Source: Methanomicrobiales archaeon
GTDB lineage: Archaea; Halobacteriota; Methanomicrobia; Methanomicrobiales; JACTUA01
DNA length: 13,970 nucleotides
Direction: 5' to 3'
NCBI GenBank assembly: GCA_028678555.1
Contig: JAJRDF010000010.1
Coordinates: 1 to 13,970 of the forward strand
This document shows, in pieces, positions 1 through 5,688 of the stretch; positions within the stretch are counted from its first letter, which is position 1; each line of letters starts with the position of its first letter. A program made the translations under genes and the position numbers. The notes beneath the pieces are model-generated. The model was given only the letters and a program-made list of their open reading frames with translations. It was not told where the DNA came from and ran no database searches.

Positions 1-38
1 GGTGACGGGGCTTCGTCAATAACAATACTCTCTTGACA

Positions 39-88
39 TGCTGAGCGGGTGGGGACACCCCCTCCCGCCACCCTCCCTTATGAGGATG
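39..88 (-). repeat. GC hairpin element, copy 1 (minus orientation)
   Basis: Read on the minus strand, this begins CATCCTCAT, continues through a G-rich run to CGGGAGGGGG, then TGT, then a C-rich arm ending CCCGC. The same order of blocks is found at 5529-5580 (plus) and, more diverged, at 173-222 (plus). Copies 1 and 2 face each other: TATGAGGAT (79-87) and ATCCTCATA (173-181) are a perfect 9-bp inverted repeat, with partly matching C-rich/G-rich flanks. The function is unknown. A dispersed palindromic intergenic repeat is the simplest reading. Confidence 0.5.
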
Positions 89-172
89 ACTGATCCACGC
101 CGGATTTCCTGATTTTGGATCCAACCCTGGAGAGCAGTTGAATGGGGATGGGAATGCCCCGACGAGGCGGCT

Positions 173-222
173 ATCCTCATACGGGGGTGGGACCGGGAGA
201 TGGCCGAAGCCCCCCCCCGCCG
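173..222 (+). repeat. GC hairpin element, copy 2 (diverged)
   Basis: It starts ATCCTCATA, followed by a G-rich block, CCGGGAGATGGC, a short CGAA loop and a C-run (210-218). The block order matches the copy at 5529-5580, but the G arm is interrupted (GGGAGATGG instead of GGGAGGGGG), so the stem would be weaker. It lies inverted relative to copy 1, with about 85 bases between the two 9-bp heads. Confidence 0.4.
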
Positions 223-292
223 GAATTCCCCTGACAGATTTGAGATGCTTTTACCCCGTTTCCCCGTCGTAGCGCGGAGGCACATCAACATA

Positions 293-302
293 CGTTTAAG
301 AG
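293..302 (+). promoter_or_regulatory. Possible TATA box for the zinc-ribbon gene
   Basis: The AT-rich stretch CGTTTAAGAG is the best archaeal TATA-like sequence before the gene at 383. A start site about 25 bases downstream would fall near 320-325, placing the palindromes at 329-356 in the 5' untranslated leader. The match is weak. Confidence 0.25.
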
Positions 303-328
303 TCCGGAGCACAAAGAGGTAAAGAGCA

Positions 329-356
329 CACGGCACGCCGTGAAACGGCAGTGCCG
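329..356 (+). promoter_or_regulatory. Two adjacent palindromes before the zinc-ribbon gene
   Basis: CACGGC-AC-GCCGTG (329-342) is a perfect 6-bp-arm palindrome. Three bases later CGGCA-G-TGCCG (346-356) is a second one with 5-bp arms. Both contain the core CGGCA/GCCG. They end 10 bases before the Shine-Dalgarno sequence of the gene at 383. They could be a paired operator for a dimeric regulator or a structured leader; the sequence cannot decide which. Confidence 0.4.
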
Positions 357-382
357 GTCTTCTTCAAAGGAGGGTTTATCCC

Positions 383-844
383 GTGGCTCCCCGCGTCAAC
401 GCCCGCCACACCACGTGCCCCGGCTGCCAGCAGGAGGTCTTTCTCGAGGAGCTGGTCTCGGGCCGCTGCCCGCTCTGCGGTTGCGAGCTGGAGGACACCG
501 AAGACGTCTGTGAAGGTTTCGACGATGTCATCGACCGCTCGGACCTGGCCTGGCTGCTCTTCCACTACTTCCTGTACCGGAAGTTCGAGGCGCTGGGGGC
601 AAGCCCGGTCCAGACCCTCTCCCTGATCTCCCGGTGCGAGGGGGCCTTCAGCGGAGACACCACCCCCCGGGAGACCACCTACGAGCTGGAGGTGCCCATG
701 ACCCTCGGGGACCGGATCCGGGTGAAGCGGTGCACGTCGTGCGGGCGGCTCTTTCTCTTCGGGGGGAAGAAACGGATCTCCGGGGACCTGGCCCGCGCTG
801 GCGACGAGGTCCGCTACACCTGCCGGGACTGCCGGTCAGAATAA
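383..844 (+). CDS. Unassigned double zinc-ribbon protein
   Basis: A 153-residue protein with a zinc ribbon at each end. The N-terminal one has C12, C15, C29 and C32; the C-terminal one has C117, C120, C147 and C150. The middle (about 40-85) is acidic and then probably helical, with an aromatic run around WLLFHYFLYRKF (58-69). Residues 86-116 look like beta structure. The start is GTG at 383, chosen because AAAGGAGGG (366-374) lies eight bases upstream. I do not recognise a named family. Two CxxC ribbons suggest nucleic-acid or protein binding, but no enzyme motif is visible. The last eight residues (TCRDCRSE) are encoded at the start of a 46-bp tandem repeat that continues past the stop. It is convergent with proS, and nothing in the neighbourhood fixes its role. 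Confidence 0.8.
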   Translation: MAPRVNARHTTCPGCQQEVFLEELVSGRCPLCGCELEDTEDVCEGFDDVIDRSDLAWLLFHYFLYRKFEALGASPVQTLSLISRCEGAFSGDTTPRETTYELEVPMTLGDRIRVKRCTSCGRLFLFGGKKRISGDLARAGDEVRYTCRDCRSE

Positions 845-934
845 CAGCCTGCGGGGCCGTTTCTCCTGCCGGGACTGCCGGTCAGAATAACAGCCTGCGG
901 GGCCGTTTCTCCTGCCGGGACTGCCGGTCAGAAT
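819..934. repeat. 46-bp perfect tandem repeat, 2.5 copies
   Basis: The unit runs 819-864 and 865-910 without a mismatch. A third, partial copy of 24 bases (911-934) is also identical. The first 24 bases of the unit encode the C-terminus and stop of the zinc-ribbon gene; the other 22 bases begin AACAGCCTGC. The partial third copy holds the last codon and stop of proS on the other strand. Since 46 is not a multiple of three, the copies fall in three different frames. Perfect identity suggests recent duplication. The copies do not alternate with differing spacers, so this is not a CRISPR array. Confidence 0.95.
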
Positions 935-2373
935 GAGCGGCCCACGAGTGCCGGTGACCCGGGTTTTCCGCAGATGATGCAGGGGGCACCCGTCCCCTCC
1001 GTCCCGTATCCCCGCACCTCTGTCCCCAGGACGCTGGCATCCACCTGCTGCTCGAGCGCTTCGGCGCATTCCCGGCTCCCGCACCAGGGGGCGAGGGCCA
1101 CGCCCGTCTTCACGGCCAACGCCGTCTCCGCGAGCGTAGTGGTGGATGTGATCCTCGCCTTCAGGTCCTCCCCGGCCCTGGCCAGCAGCTGATCCTGCAG
1201 CTGCCCGAGGATCTCCCGTACCACGGTGGTGAGATCGGCCCGGGGGATCCGGCTCTTTGTCCCCAGCCGGGTCACCGCCGTCACCACCCCGGCATCCAGG
1301 TCTTTCGGGCCGATCTCCAGCCGGAGGGGGACGCCCCGCATCTCCCAGTGGTAATACTTGGCACCGGGCCGGATCTCCCGCCGGTCCACCTTCACCCGGA
1401 GTCCGGCGGTACGGAGGGTTTCCGCCGCGGCTTCCGCAGCAGCCAGCACCTCCTCCTTCCGGCTCCCGACGATGATGGGGACCACCACCACCTGCACGGG
1501 GGCCACGGGGGGAGGGAAGACCAGGCCCCGGTCATCGCCGTGGACACTGATCACCGCGGCAATGGACCGCTCCGAGATCCCGTAGCAGGTCTGGTGGGCG
1601 AACTGCTGTGCCCCTGCCGGATCCTCGTACTGGATACTGAAGGTCCGGGAGAAGTGGTCCCCCAGGTGGTGGACCGTCCCGATCTGGAGGGTCCGCCCAT
1701 CCGGCATGAGGGTATCCACCGCGATCGTATAGTCGGCACCCGGGAACTTGTCCCACTCGGGCCTCCGGGAGATGATGACCGGGATGCCCATCATCAGGTA
1801 GAACTCCCGGTACAGCCCTATCGCCACCTCCACCTGGCCTTCGGCCTCCTCCCAGGTGGCATGGACGGTGTGGGCCTCCTTGAAGGAGGTGATCTCCCGG
1901 AGCCGGATCAGGGGACGGGTGTGCTTGGTCTCGTACCGGAAGGTGGAGACGATCTGGTAGATCTTCAGGGGGAGGTCCGCATGGGATCGGACCCAGAGGG
2001 CATACATCGGGTAGATGGCCGTCTCGCTCGTCGGGCGCAGCGCCAGCTTCACTTCCAGCGGGGTCGTCCCGCCGTGGGTGACCCAGTACACCTCGTTCTC
2101 GAAGCCCTTGATGTGCTCGGCCTCCTTCATGAACTCCTGCTCGGGGATGAGCAGGGGGAAGAGGGCCTCCTCGTGGTCCCGGTCCATCAGGCTGCGGAGG
2201 AGCCCGTACACCTGCTTCCTCAGGGCGAACCCGAAGGGATACCAGACGTAGAGCCCCTTCACCGGGTACCGGACGTCCATGATCTCGGCCCGCCAGAGGA
2301 TCTCGTGATACCACCCGGAGAAGTCCCCCTTCGGGGGGAGCGTTCTCTGCTCCTCTTCCGTCGGCAACGTCAC
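928..2373 (-). CDS. proS: Prolyl-tRNA synthetase, archaeal/eukaryotic type
   Basis: A cytoplasmic class II synthetase that charges tRNA-Pro with proline using ATP. The 481-residue length is normal for the archaeal type without the bacterial editing insert. Visible parts are motif 1 around LFPLLIPEQEF (71-81), RPTSE (113-117), motif 2 FRYETK...RLREI (145-161), motif 3 GISERSIAAVI (265-275), an anticodon-binding domain from about 292, and a C-terminal zinc domain with C431, C436, C465 and C468. The reading frame is open 47 codons further upstream, but GTG at 2373 is preferred. It forms a GTGA overlap with the stop of the SpoIIM-like gene, and the protein then begins just before the conserved LPPKGDFSGWYHEIL block. 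The upstream Shine-Dalgarno is poor, which fits translational coupling. The final residue is Phe, and its codon and the stop lie inside the 46-bp repeat. Confidence 0.97.
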   Translation of the reverse strand: MTLPTEEEQRTLPPKGDFSGWYHEILWRAEIMDVRYPVKGLYVWYPFGFALRKQVYGLLRSLMDRDHEEALFPLLIPEQEFMKEAEHIKGFENEVYWVTHGGTTPLEVKLALRPTSETAIYPMYALWVRSHADLPLKIYQIVSTFRYETKHTRPLIRLREITSFKEAHTVHATWEEAEGQVEVAIGLYREFYLMMGIPVIISRRPEWDKFPGADYTIAVDTLMPDGRTLQIGTVHHLGDHFSRTFSIQYEDPAGAQQFAHQTCYGISERSIAAVISVHGDDRGLVFPPPVAPVQVVVVPIIVGSRKEEVLAAAEAAAETLRTAGLRVKVDRREIRPGAKYYHWEMRGVPLRLEIGPKDLDAGVVTAVTRLGTKSRIPRADLTTVVREILGQLQDQLLARAGEDLKARITSTTTLAETALAVKTGVALAPWCGSRECAEALEQQVDASVLGTEVRGYGTEGTGAPCIICGKPGSPALVGRSF

Positions 2374-2942
2374 ACCTGCGCGACGAGAGATATGATGTGG
2401 GGTGTGATAAAAGCCTCGATTCCCGCTGCCACGGCTACGAGGGGCAGAACTGCCCGGAGGAACACGGATCCCAGTTCCCGGGCCCTGGCTGCCGCATCTC
2501 CGTCGCCTTTCCATTCCCGCCAGAGAGCCTCCGCCAGGGAGAGCCCCAGTACTCCGGCAATGAGGAAGGCCGGGATCTCGACAATGCCGTGGGGAAGGAT
2601 GGCCGCCATCACGAACAGGATCCCTTTCTCCTGCCGGACCGCCTCCATGATCCCGCCAATGACGATGCCATTCGTCGCCATGTAGAAGAGCGTGATAGCC
2701 CCCAGGGAGGCACCCCCCAGAAAGAGGATCACGCAGGCCTGCAGGTTGTTGAGGAAGATGGCGAGGAAGAGGAGCGGGGGATTTCCAGACGGAATACTCC
2801 CCAGGACCTGGTCCCTGAGGAACTGGATCAGGGTCTCTCCCACCGTGGGATTCCGTGCGACCACCAGGACCCCCAGAACCAGGGTAGCCAGAAAGACCCC
2901 GATCACGATGAGGGCTGGCCGGAACAGGGTGCCCCTAGACAT
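2370..2942 (-). CDS. SpoIIM-family integral membrane protein
   Basis: A 190-residue membrane protein with about five hydrophobic segments (roughly 8-30, 56-76, 78-98, 109-136, 158-177). The family signatures are FLNNLQACVILFLGG (63-77) and ILPHGIVEIPAFLIAG (115-130), typical of the stage II sporulation protein M/DUF95 family. Archaea do not sporulate, so the name only marks homology; the molecular role in archaea is not established. ATG at 2942 is chosen. The frame extends further upstream, but this start overlaps the DUF63 stop by only 8 bases and puts the first hydrophobic helix near the N-terminus. Its stop overlaps the proS start (GTGA). The three genes DUF63, spoIIM-like and proS form one minus-strand transcription unit by position. 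Confidence 0.85.
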   Translation of the reverse strand: MSRGTLFRPALIVIGVFLATLVLGVLVVARNPTVGETLIQFLRDQVLGSIPSGNPPLLFLAIFLNNLQACVILFLGGASLGAITLFYMATNGIVIGGIMEAVRQEKGILFVMAAILPHGIVEIPAFLIAGVLGLSLAEALWREWKGDGDAAARARELGSVFLRAVLPLVAVAAGIEAFITPHIISLVAQV

Positions 2943-3780
2943 AGAGCACCATACGGGCCGTATCCCGGACGCCCGGGGCAAGGCCCACGACGATCATGGC
3001 GAGGAGGATCAGGTGCCACAGTGCCGGATTGCCCTCCTTCCGGTAGGCAGCGAGGACATAGATGGCAGGGATCACGACGGCAATCTTTAACAGGAACATG
3101 GAGAAGGCGGAGCCGGTGAGGGCGATGAGGGTGGATCCCACCACATGCACCTCCACGTAGTGCAGGGGGTGGAGGTCGATCCCGATACTGGTGGCCGAGG
3201 CATCCAGCATCTGGGCGAAGATGAGGGTACGGAAGAGGGGATCTGCCGCCTCCTTCCAGCCGAAGCCCCGTTCCACGAGGGCCATGAGGGCGAGGGAAGT
3301 GACCGACGCCAGGCCAAGGATAGCAAGAAGAATGGTGAGATCCACCCGGGTATACGTGAGACCAAACCAGAGGAGGAAGAGCCCGGTCCCCACCGAGGCG
3401 CCGGTACCAATCCCTGCGTAGAGGGGCTGGTACCGGCCCAGCACTCCCTTCACCTCCAGGCTTCGGGCAACGAAGAGCGCCGCGATGGTGAAGCCGAAGA
3501 CAACGAAGAAGATCAGGGGTGTGATCAGCAGGTACTGCCACGGGGGAGGGACAAGGCCGGTATCCTCCACCACCCGGAGGAGGCCGCCCCACACCACGTA
3601 CGGGAGGGTGGAGAGCACCAGGGACCGGTCGACCGGGATCCCGCTCCGGACCAGCCACCGGGAGATCAGGAACACGCAGACCAGGAGGATGAGGGCATAG
3701 GTGAGGGTGTCAACGGGGTTATAGGGCTGTCCGAGAACAATGGGATCAATGTAGTATTTGTAGAGGAACTCTCTAATCAT
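2935..3780 (-). CDS. DUF63 family integral membrane protein
   Basis: A 281-residue polytopic membrane protein, about seven or eight hydrophobic segments (for example 24-44, 81-105, 118-141, 146-169, 226-246, 254-268). Polar motifs between helices match what I know of the archaeal DUF63 family: RVVEDTG (69-75), MLDASATSIGID (191-202) and GLAPGVRDTARM (266-277). These charged and aspartate-rich motifs in or beside helices could be an active site, but no activity is known to me. The start is ATG at 3780. The frame stays open far upstream only because it runs antisense through egsA, where the translation has no membrane character. It is first in the operon with the SpoIIM-like gene and proS, and divergent from egsA with only 27 bases between starts. 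Confidence 0.87.
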   Translation of the reverse strand: MIREFLYKYYIDPIVLGQPYNPVDTLTYALILLVCVFLISRWLVRSGIPVDRSLVLSTLPYVVWGGLLRVVEDTGLVPPPWQYLLITPLIFFVVFGFTIAALFVARSLEVKGVLGRYQPLYAGIGTGASVGTGLFLLWFGLTYTRVDLTILLAILGLASVTSLALMALVERGFGWKEAADPLFRTLIFAQMLDASATSIGIDLHPLHYVEVHVVGSTLIALTGSAFSMFLLKIAVVIPAIYVLAAYRKEGNPALWHLILLAMIVVGLAPGVRDTARMVLYV

Positions 3781-3832
3781 GAATGATCCGAAATGAGCGG
3801 AGATGGTATGGACCTGCTCAGGAATAAAGGTT
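3748..3832. promoter_or_regulatory. Compact divergent promoter region, DUF63 / egsA
   Basis: The two start codons (3780 minus, 3808 plus) are 27 bases apart, so each promoter must lie largely in the opposite gene's coding sequence. Candidate TATA-like sequences are AGTATTTG near 3753-3760 for egsA and, on the minus strand, CTTTATT near 3823-3829 for DUF63. Each would place transcription initiation about 25 bases before its start codon. Neither is a strong match. The egsA Shine-Dalgarno is GGAG at 3799-3802. Confidence 0.35.
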
Positions 3833-4872
3833 TTGACAAGTCCAAATGGACGCAGCTCCCCCGGGACGTCGTGATCGGGCACGATGCGCTCACCCAGCTG
3901 CCCGCGGTCTGCGATGACCTGTCGCTGGGATCCAGGGTGCTCGTGGTGACCGGGTCCCATACCCTGAAGATCGCGGGTGAGACCGTTCTCCGGCTCCTCC
4001 AGGAGCCCTATTCGGCAGAGACCTTCATCGCCGACACCATCAGCCCCGCCATCGTCCGGAAGGGGGAGAAAGCCGCGGCCGGCTCCGACTTTCTCATCGG
4101 GGTAGGGGGAGGCCGGGTCATCGACACGGCCAAGATCGTCTCCTACAACCTGGAGAAGCAGTTCATCTCCATCCCCACCGCGGCCTCCCACGACGGCATC
4201 GCTTCTGCGTCGGCGACGGTACCGTCCCGGCGCCAGTCCCATTCCCTGAAGGCCCATCCCCCGGCCGCCATCATTGCTGACACCGGGATCATCGCCTCGG
4301 CGCCCCACCGGCTGCTGGCCTCAGGCTGTGCCGACATCATCTCCAACTACACCGCGGTCCTGGACTGGGAGCTGGCCCGCCGTCTCCGGGGAGAACCGGT
4401 CTCGGAGTATGCCTTCACCCTCTCCCGGATGACTGCCGAGATCCTCGTGAAGAACGCGGACCTGATCCGTCCCCACCAGGAAGAGTCCGCCTGGATCGTG
4501 ACAAAAGCCCTTGTCTCCTCCGGCGTGGCCATGTCCATAGCCGGGTCTTCCCGGCCCGCCAGCGGGGGAGAGCACAAGTTCTCCCATGCCCTGGACCGGC
4601 TGGCTCCGGGGAAGGGACTCCATGGCGAGAAATGTGGGATCGGCACGATCATCACCATGTACCTGCACGGGGGGGACTGGAGGGGGATCCGGGACTCCCT
4701 GCGCCGGATCGGTGCCCCCACCACGCCGGCCGAGATCGGGATCGACGATGAAACGGCGGTCAGGGCACTTCTCGCAGCAAAGGAGATCCGGCCCGAACGG
4801 TTCACGATCCTGGACATGGGCCTGACACGGGAATCGGCCGAGTCCTTAATTACGATGCTGTACAAAGAGTGA
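3808..4872 (+). CDS. egsA: sn-glycerol-1-phosphate dehydrogenase
   Basis: Reduces dihydroxyacetone phosphate to sn-glycerol-1-phosphate with NAD(P)H, giving the archaeal stereochemistry of membrane glycerol lipids. It belongs to the iron-containing alcohol dehydrogenase-like fold. Signatures are the nucleotide-binding GVGGGRVIDTAK (98-109), SIPTAASHDGIASA (121-134), and metal ligands D176 in SGCADIISN, H256 in GGEHKFSHAL and H272 in GLHGEKCGIGT. The 354-residue length is normal. ATG at 3808 is chosen over the in-frame ATG at 3793 because GGAG (3799-3802) sits five bases before it and nothing like a Shine-Dalgarno precedes 3793; the earlier start would add only five residues. The stop overlaps sequence just before UPF0179 (GTGATC at 4869-4874), suggesting cotranscription. 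Confidence 0.97.
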   Translation: MDLLRNKGFDKSKWTQLPRDVVIGHDALTQLPAVCDDLSLGSRVLVVTGSHTLKIAGETVLRLLQEPYSAETFIADTISPAIVRKGEKAAAGSDFLIGVGGGRVIDTAKIVSYNLEKQFISIPTAASHDGIASASATVPSRRQSHSLKAHPPAAIIADTGIIASAPHRLLASGCADIISNYTAVLDWELARRLRGEPVSEYAFTLSRMTAEILVKNADLIRPHQEESAWIVTKALVSSGVAMSIAGSSRPASGGEHKFSHALDRLAPGKGLHGEKCGIGTIITMYLHGGDWRGIRDSLRRIGAPTTPAEIGIDDETAVRALLAAKEIRPERFTILDMGLTRESAESLITMLYKE

Positions 4873-4877
4873 TCGTC

Positions 4878-5327
4878 ATGGCGGAAGCCAAACCCAAGGT
4901 CACCCTCATCGGGAAGCTGCTGGCCAAACCCGGGCTCGAGTTCATCTACGAGGGGGAACTGAAGGAGTGCGAGTCCTGCAAGGTCCGGAAGGCCTGCAAC
5001 AACCTCCAGTCGGGGAGGAAGTACCGGATCGTCACGGTCCGCACCACTGCCCCCCACAACTGCCAGGTCCATGCCTCCGGGTCCTGCGCGGTGGAGGTGG
5101 TGGAATCGCCGGTGGTAGCCCTGGTCACGGCGGACAGCGCCATCATGAACTCCCGGATCTCCTACGAGTGCTCCTGCCGGCAGGTGGAGTGCAAGAGTTA
5201 CGAGCTCTGCTGCCCCGAGGGGGTCATCGACGGGGAACGCTACATGGTGGGGGAGATCCTGGGAAACGCCCCCGATATCTGTGAGAAGGGCAGATCCCTG
5301 AAACTCGTGGAACTCCGCCCCGTCTGA
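4878..5327 (+). CDS. UPF0179 family cysteine-rich protein
   Basis: A 149-residue soluble protein of the archaeal UPF0179 family; its function is not known. The N-terminal VTLIGKLLAKPGLEFIYEG is characteristic. Eleven cysteines (31, 34, 40, 62, 70, 98, 100, 105, 111, 112, 135) in clusters such as CESCKVRKAC and CSCRQVECKSYELCC strongly suggest bound zinc or an iron-sulfur cluster. The start is ATG at 4878. GTGATC, which matches the 16S 3' end complement, lies three bases upstream and overlaps the egsA stop. GTG at 4869 would also be in frame and give three more residues. It follows egsA with a five-base gap. Confidence 0.9.
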   Translation: MAEAKPKVTLIGKLLAKPGLEFIYEGELKECESCKVRKACNNLQSGRKYRIVTVRTTAPHNCQVHASGSCAVEVVESPVVALVTADSAIMNSRISYECSCRQVECKSYELCCPEGVIDGERYMVGEILGNAPDICEKGRSLKLVELRPV

Positions 5328-5338
5328 GGCGGCAGACG
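5321..5338 (+). terminator. Hairpin over the UPF0179 stop codon
   Basis: CGTCTG and CAGACG form a perfect 6-bp stem with loop AGGCGG, spanning the stop codon TGA at 5325-5327. No T-run follows immediately; the first is TTTT at 5393-5396. It may terminate or stabilise the egsA-UPF0179 message, but it could also be chance in GC-rich DNA. Confidence 0.3.
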
Positions 5339-5348
5339 ATCCCTAGGA

Positions 5349-5414
5349 AGTAGTCCCCTCATAGTCAAAGTCGGTTCTCAGTACAAAGTCGGTTTTACGT
5401 ATTCTTTGACTACT
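5349..5414. repeat. Inverted and direct repeat block
   Basis: TAGTCAAAG (5362-5370) and CTTTGACTA (5404-5412) are a perfect 9-bp inverted repeat. AGTAGTC (5349-5355) can compete for the same right arm through GACTACT (5408-5414). Between them CAAAGTCGGTT occurs twice (5366-5376 and 5384-5394) with an 18-bp period. The block is less GC-rich than its surroundings. It could be a protein-binding site or a small structured RNA; nothing identifies which. Confidence 0.55.
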
Positions 5415-5427
5415 GGTGAGACGCTCT

Positions 5428-5455
5428 CGGGGGCTCCGCCGAGGCTCCGCCCCCG
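5428..5455 (+). repeat. GC hairpin
   Basis: CGGGGGC (5428-5434) pairs with GCCCCCG (5449-5455) across a 14-base loop. The loop region carries GCTCCGCC twice (5433-5440 and 5444-5451), so a slipped pairing is also possible. It is probably one of the intergenic palindromic repeats of this genome. Confidence 0.5.
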
Positions 5456-5528
5456 CCGCGTGGGCACCCCCTTGCCGGTATTCCGGAACTTCCTGATCAA
5501 TCATGTACCGGTCACCAACTTGGCGGGA

Positions 5529-5580
5529 CATCCTCATCGGGGGGGAGACCCGGGAGGGGGCTGTGCCCCCCCTCCCGCAT
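5529..5580 (+). repeat. GC hairpin element, copy 3 (best preserved)
   Basis: It begins CATCCTCAT, followed by a run of seven G and GAGACC. It ends in a strong stem-loop in which CGGGAGGGGG (5551-5560) pairs with CCCCCTCCCG (5568-5577), loop CTGTGCC. The same order of blocks appears on the minus strand at 39-88 and, diverged, on the plus strand at 173-222. It lies between two convergent genes, where a bidirectional terminator or a dispersed palindromic repeat would fit. Confidence 0.55.
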
Positions 5581-5644
5581 CCTGTCCCAGACTCCCCAGA
5601 TCCACCACCCGGAAAAAACCGTGTTTCATTTATCCTGAGGCCCG

Positions 5645-5688
5645 GTGGGGGCGCCCACGCGGCGGGGGGGGGACCGAAGGTCCCCCCC
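5645..5688 (+). repeat. Two hairpins, one with a perfect 10-bp G/C stem
   Basis: GTGGG-GGCG-CCCAC (5645-5658) is a small stem-loop. Directly after it GGGGGGGACC (5666-5675) pairs perfectly with GGTCCCCCCC (5679-5688) over a three-base GAA loop. The second would be extremely stable in RNA. It lies 69 bases past the stop of the minus-strand ADP-ribosylglycohydrolase gene and could act as its 3' end structure. Confidence 0.5.

Larger units (their letters stand above)
1..382. other. Non-coding left-edge region
   Basis: No convincing gene lies here. The one long minus-strand reading frame (16-336) has a composition unlike a protein and no family signature. The stretch holds a small hairpin at 3-17 (TGACG/CGTCA stem, six-base loop), which could be the terminator of a gene beyond the edge, two inverted copies of a GC-rich hairpin element (about 39-88 and 173-222), and two palindromes before the first gene (329-356). 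A weak TATA-like TTTAAG sits at 295-300. Confidence 0.6.

Noticed and set aside
16..336. A 106-codon minus-strand open frame at the left edge
   Set aside because: It runs through the hairpin repeats and palindromes and has no Shine-Dalgarno or recognisable protein features.
819..934. CRISPR-like repeat
   Set aside because: The whole 46-bp unit is repeated without variable spacers, there are only 2.5 copies, and no cas gene is nearby.
1348..2685. A 445-codon plus-strand open frame
   Set aside because: It is antisense to proS and the SpoIIM-like gene, has low-complexity composition rich in Gly, Asp, Glu and Pro, and shows no family motif, whereas the minus strand has full synthetase motifs.
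2370..2942. Evidence for sporulation
   Set aside because: The SpoIIM name reflects homology only. No other sporulation gene is present, and the organism is an archaeon.
3793..3807. Upstream ATG as egsA start
   Set aside because: No Shine-Dalgarno precedes it, while ATG at 3808 has GGAG five bases upstream; the difference is five residues and remains possible.
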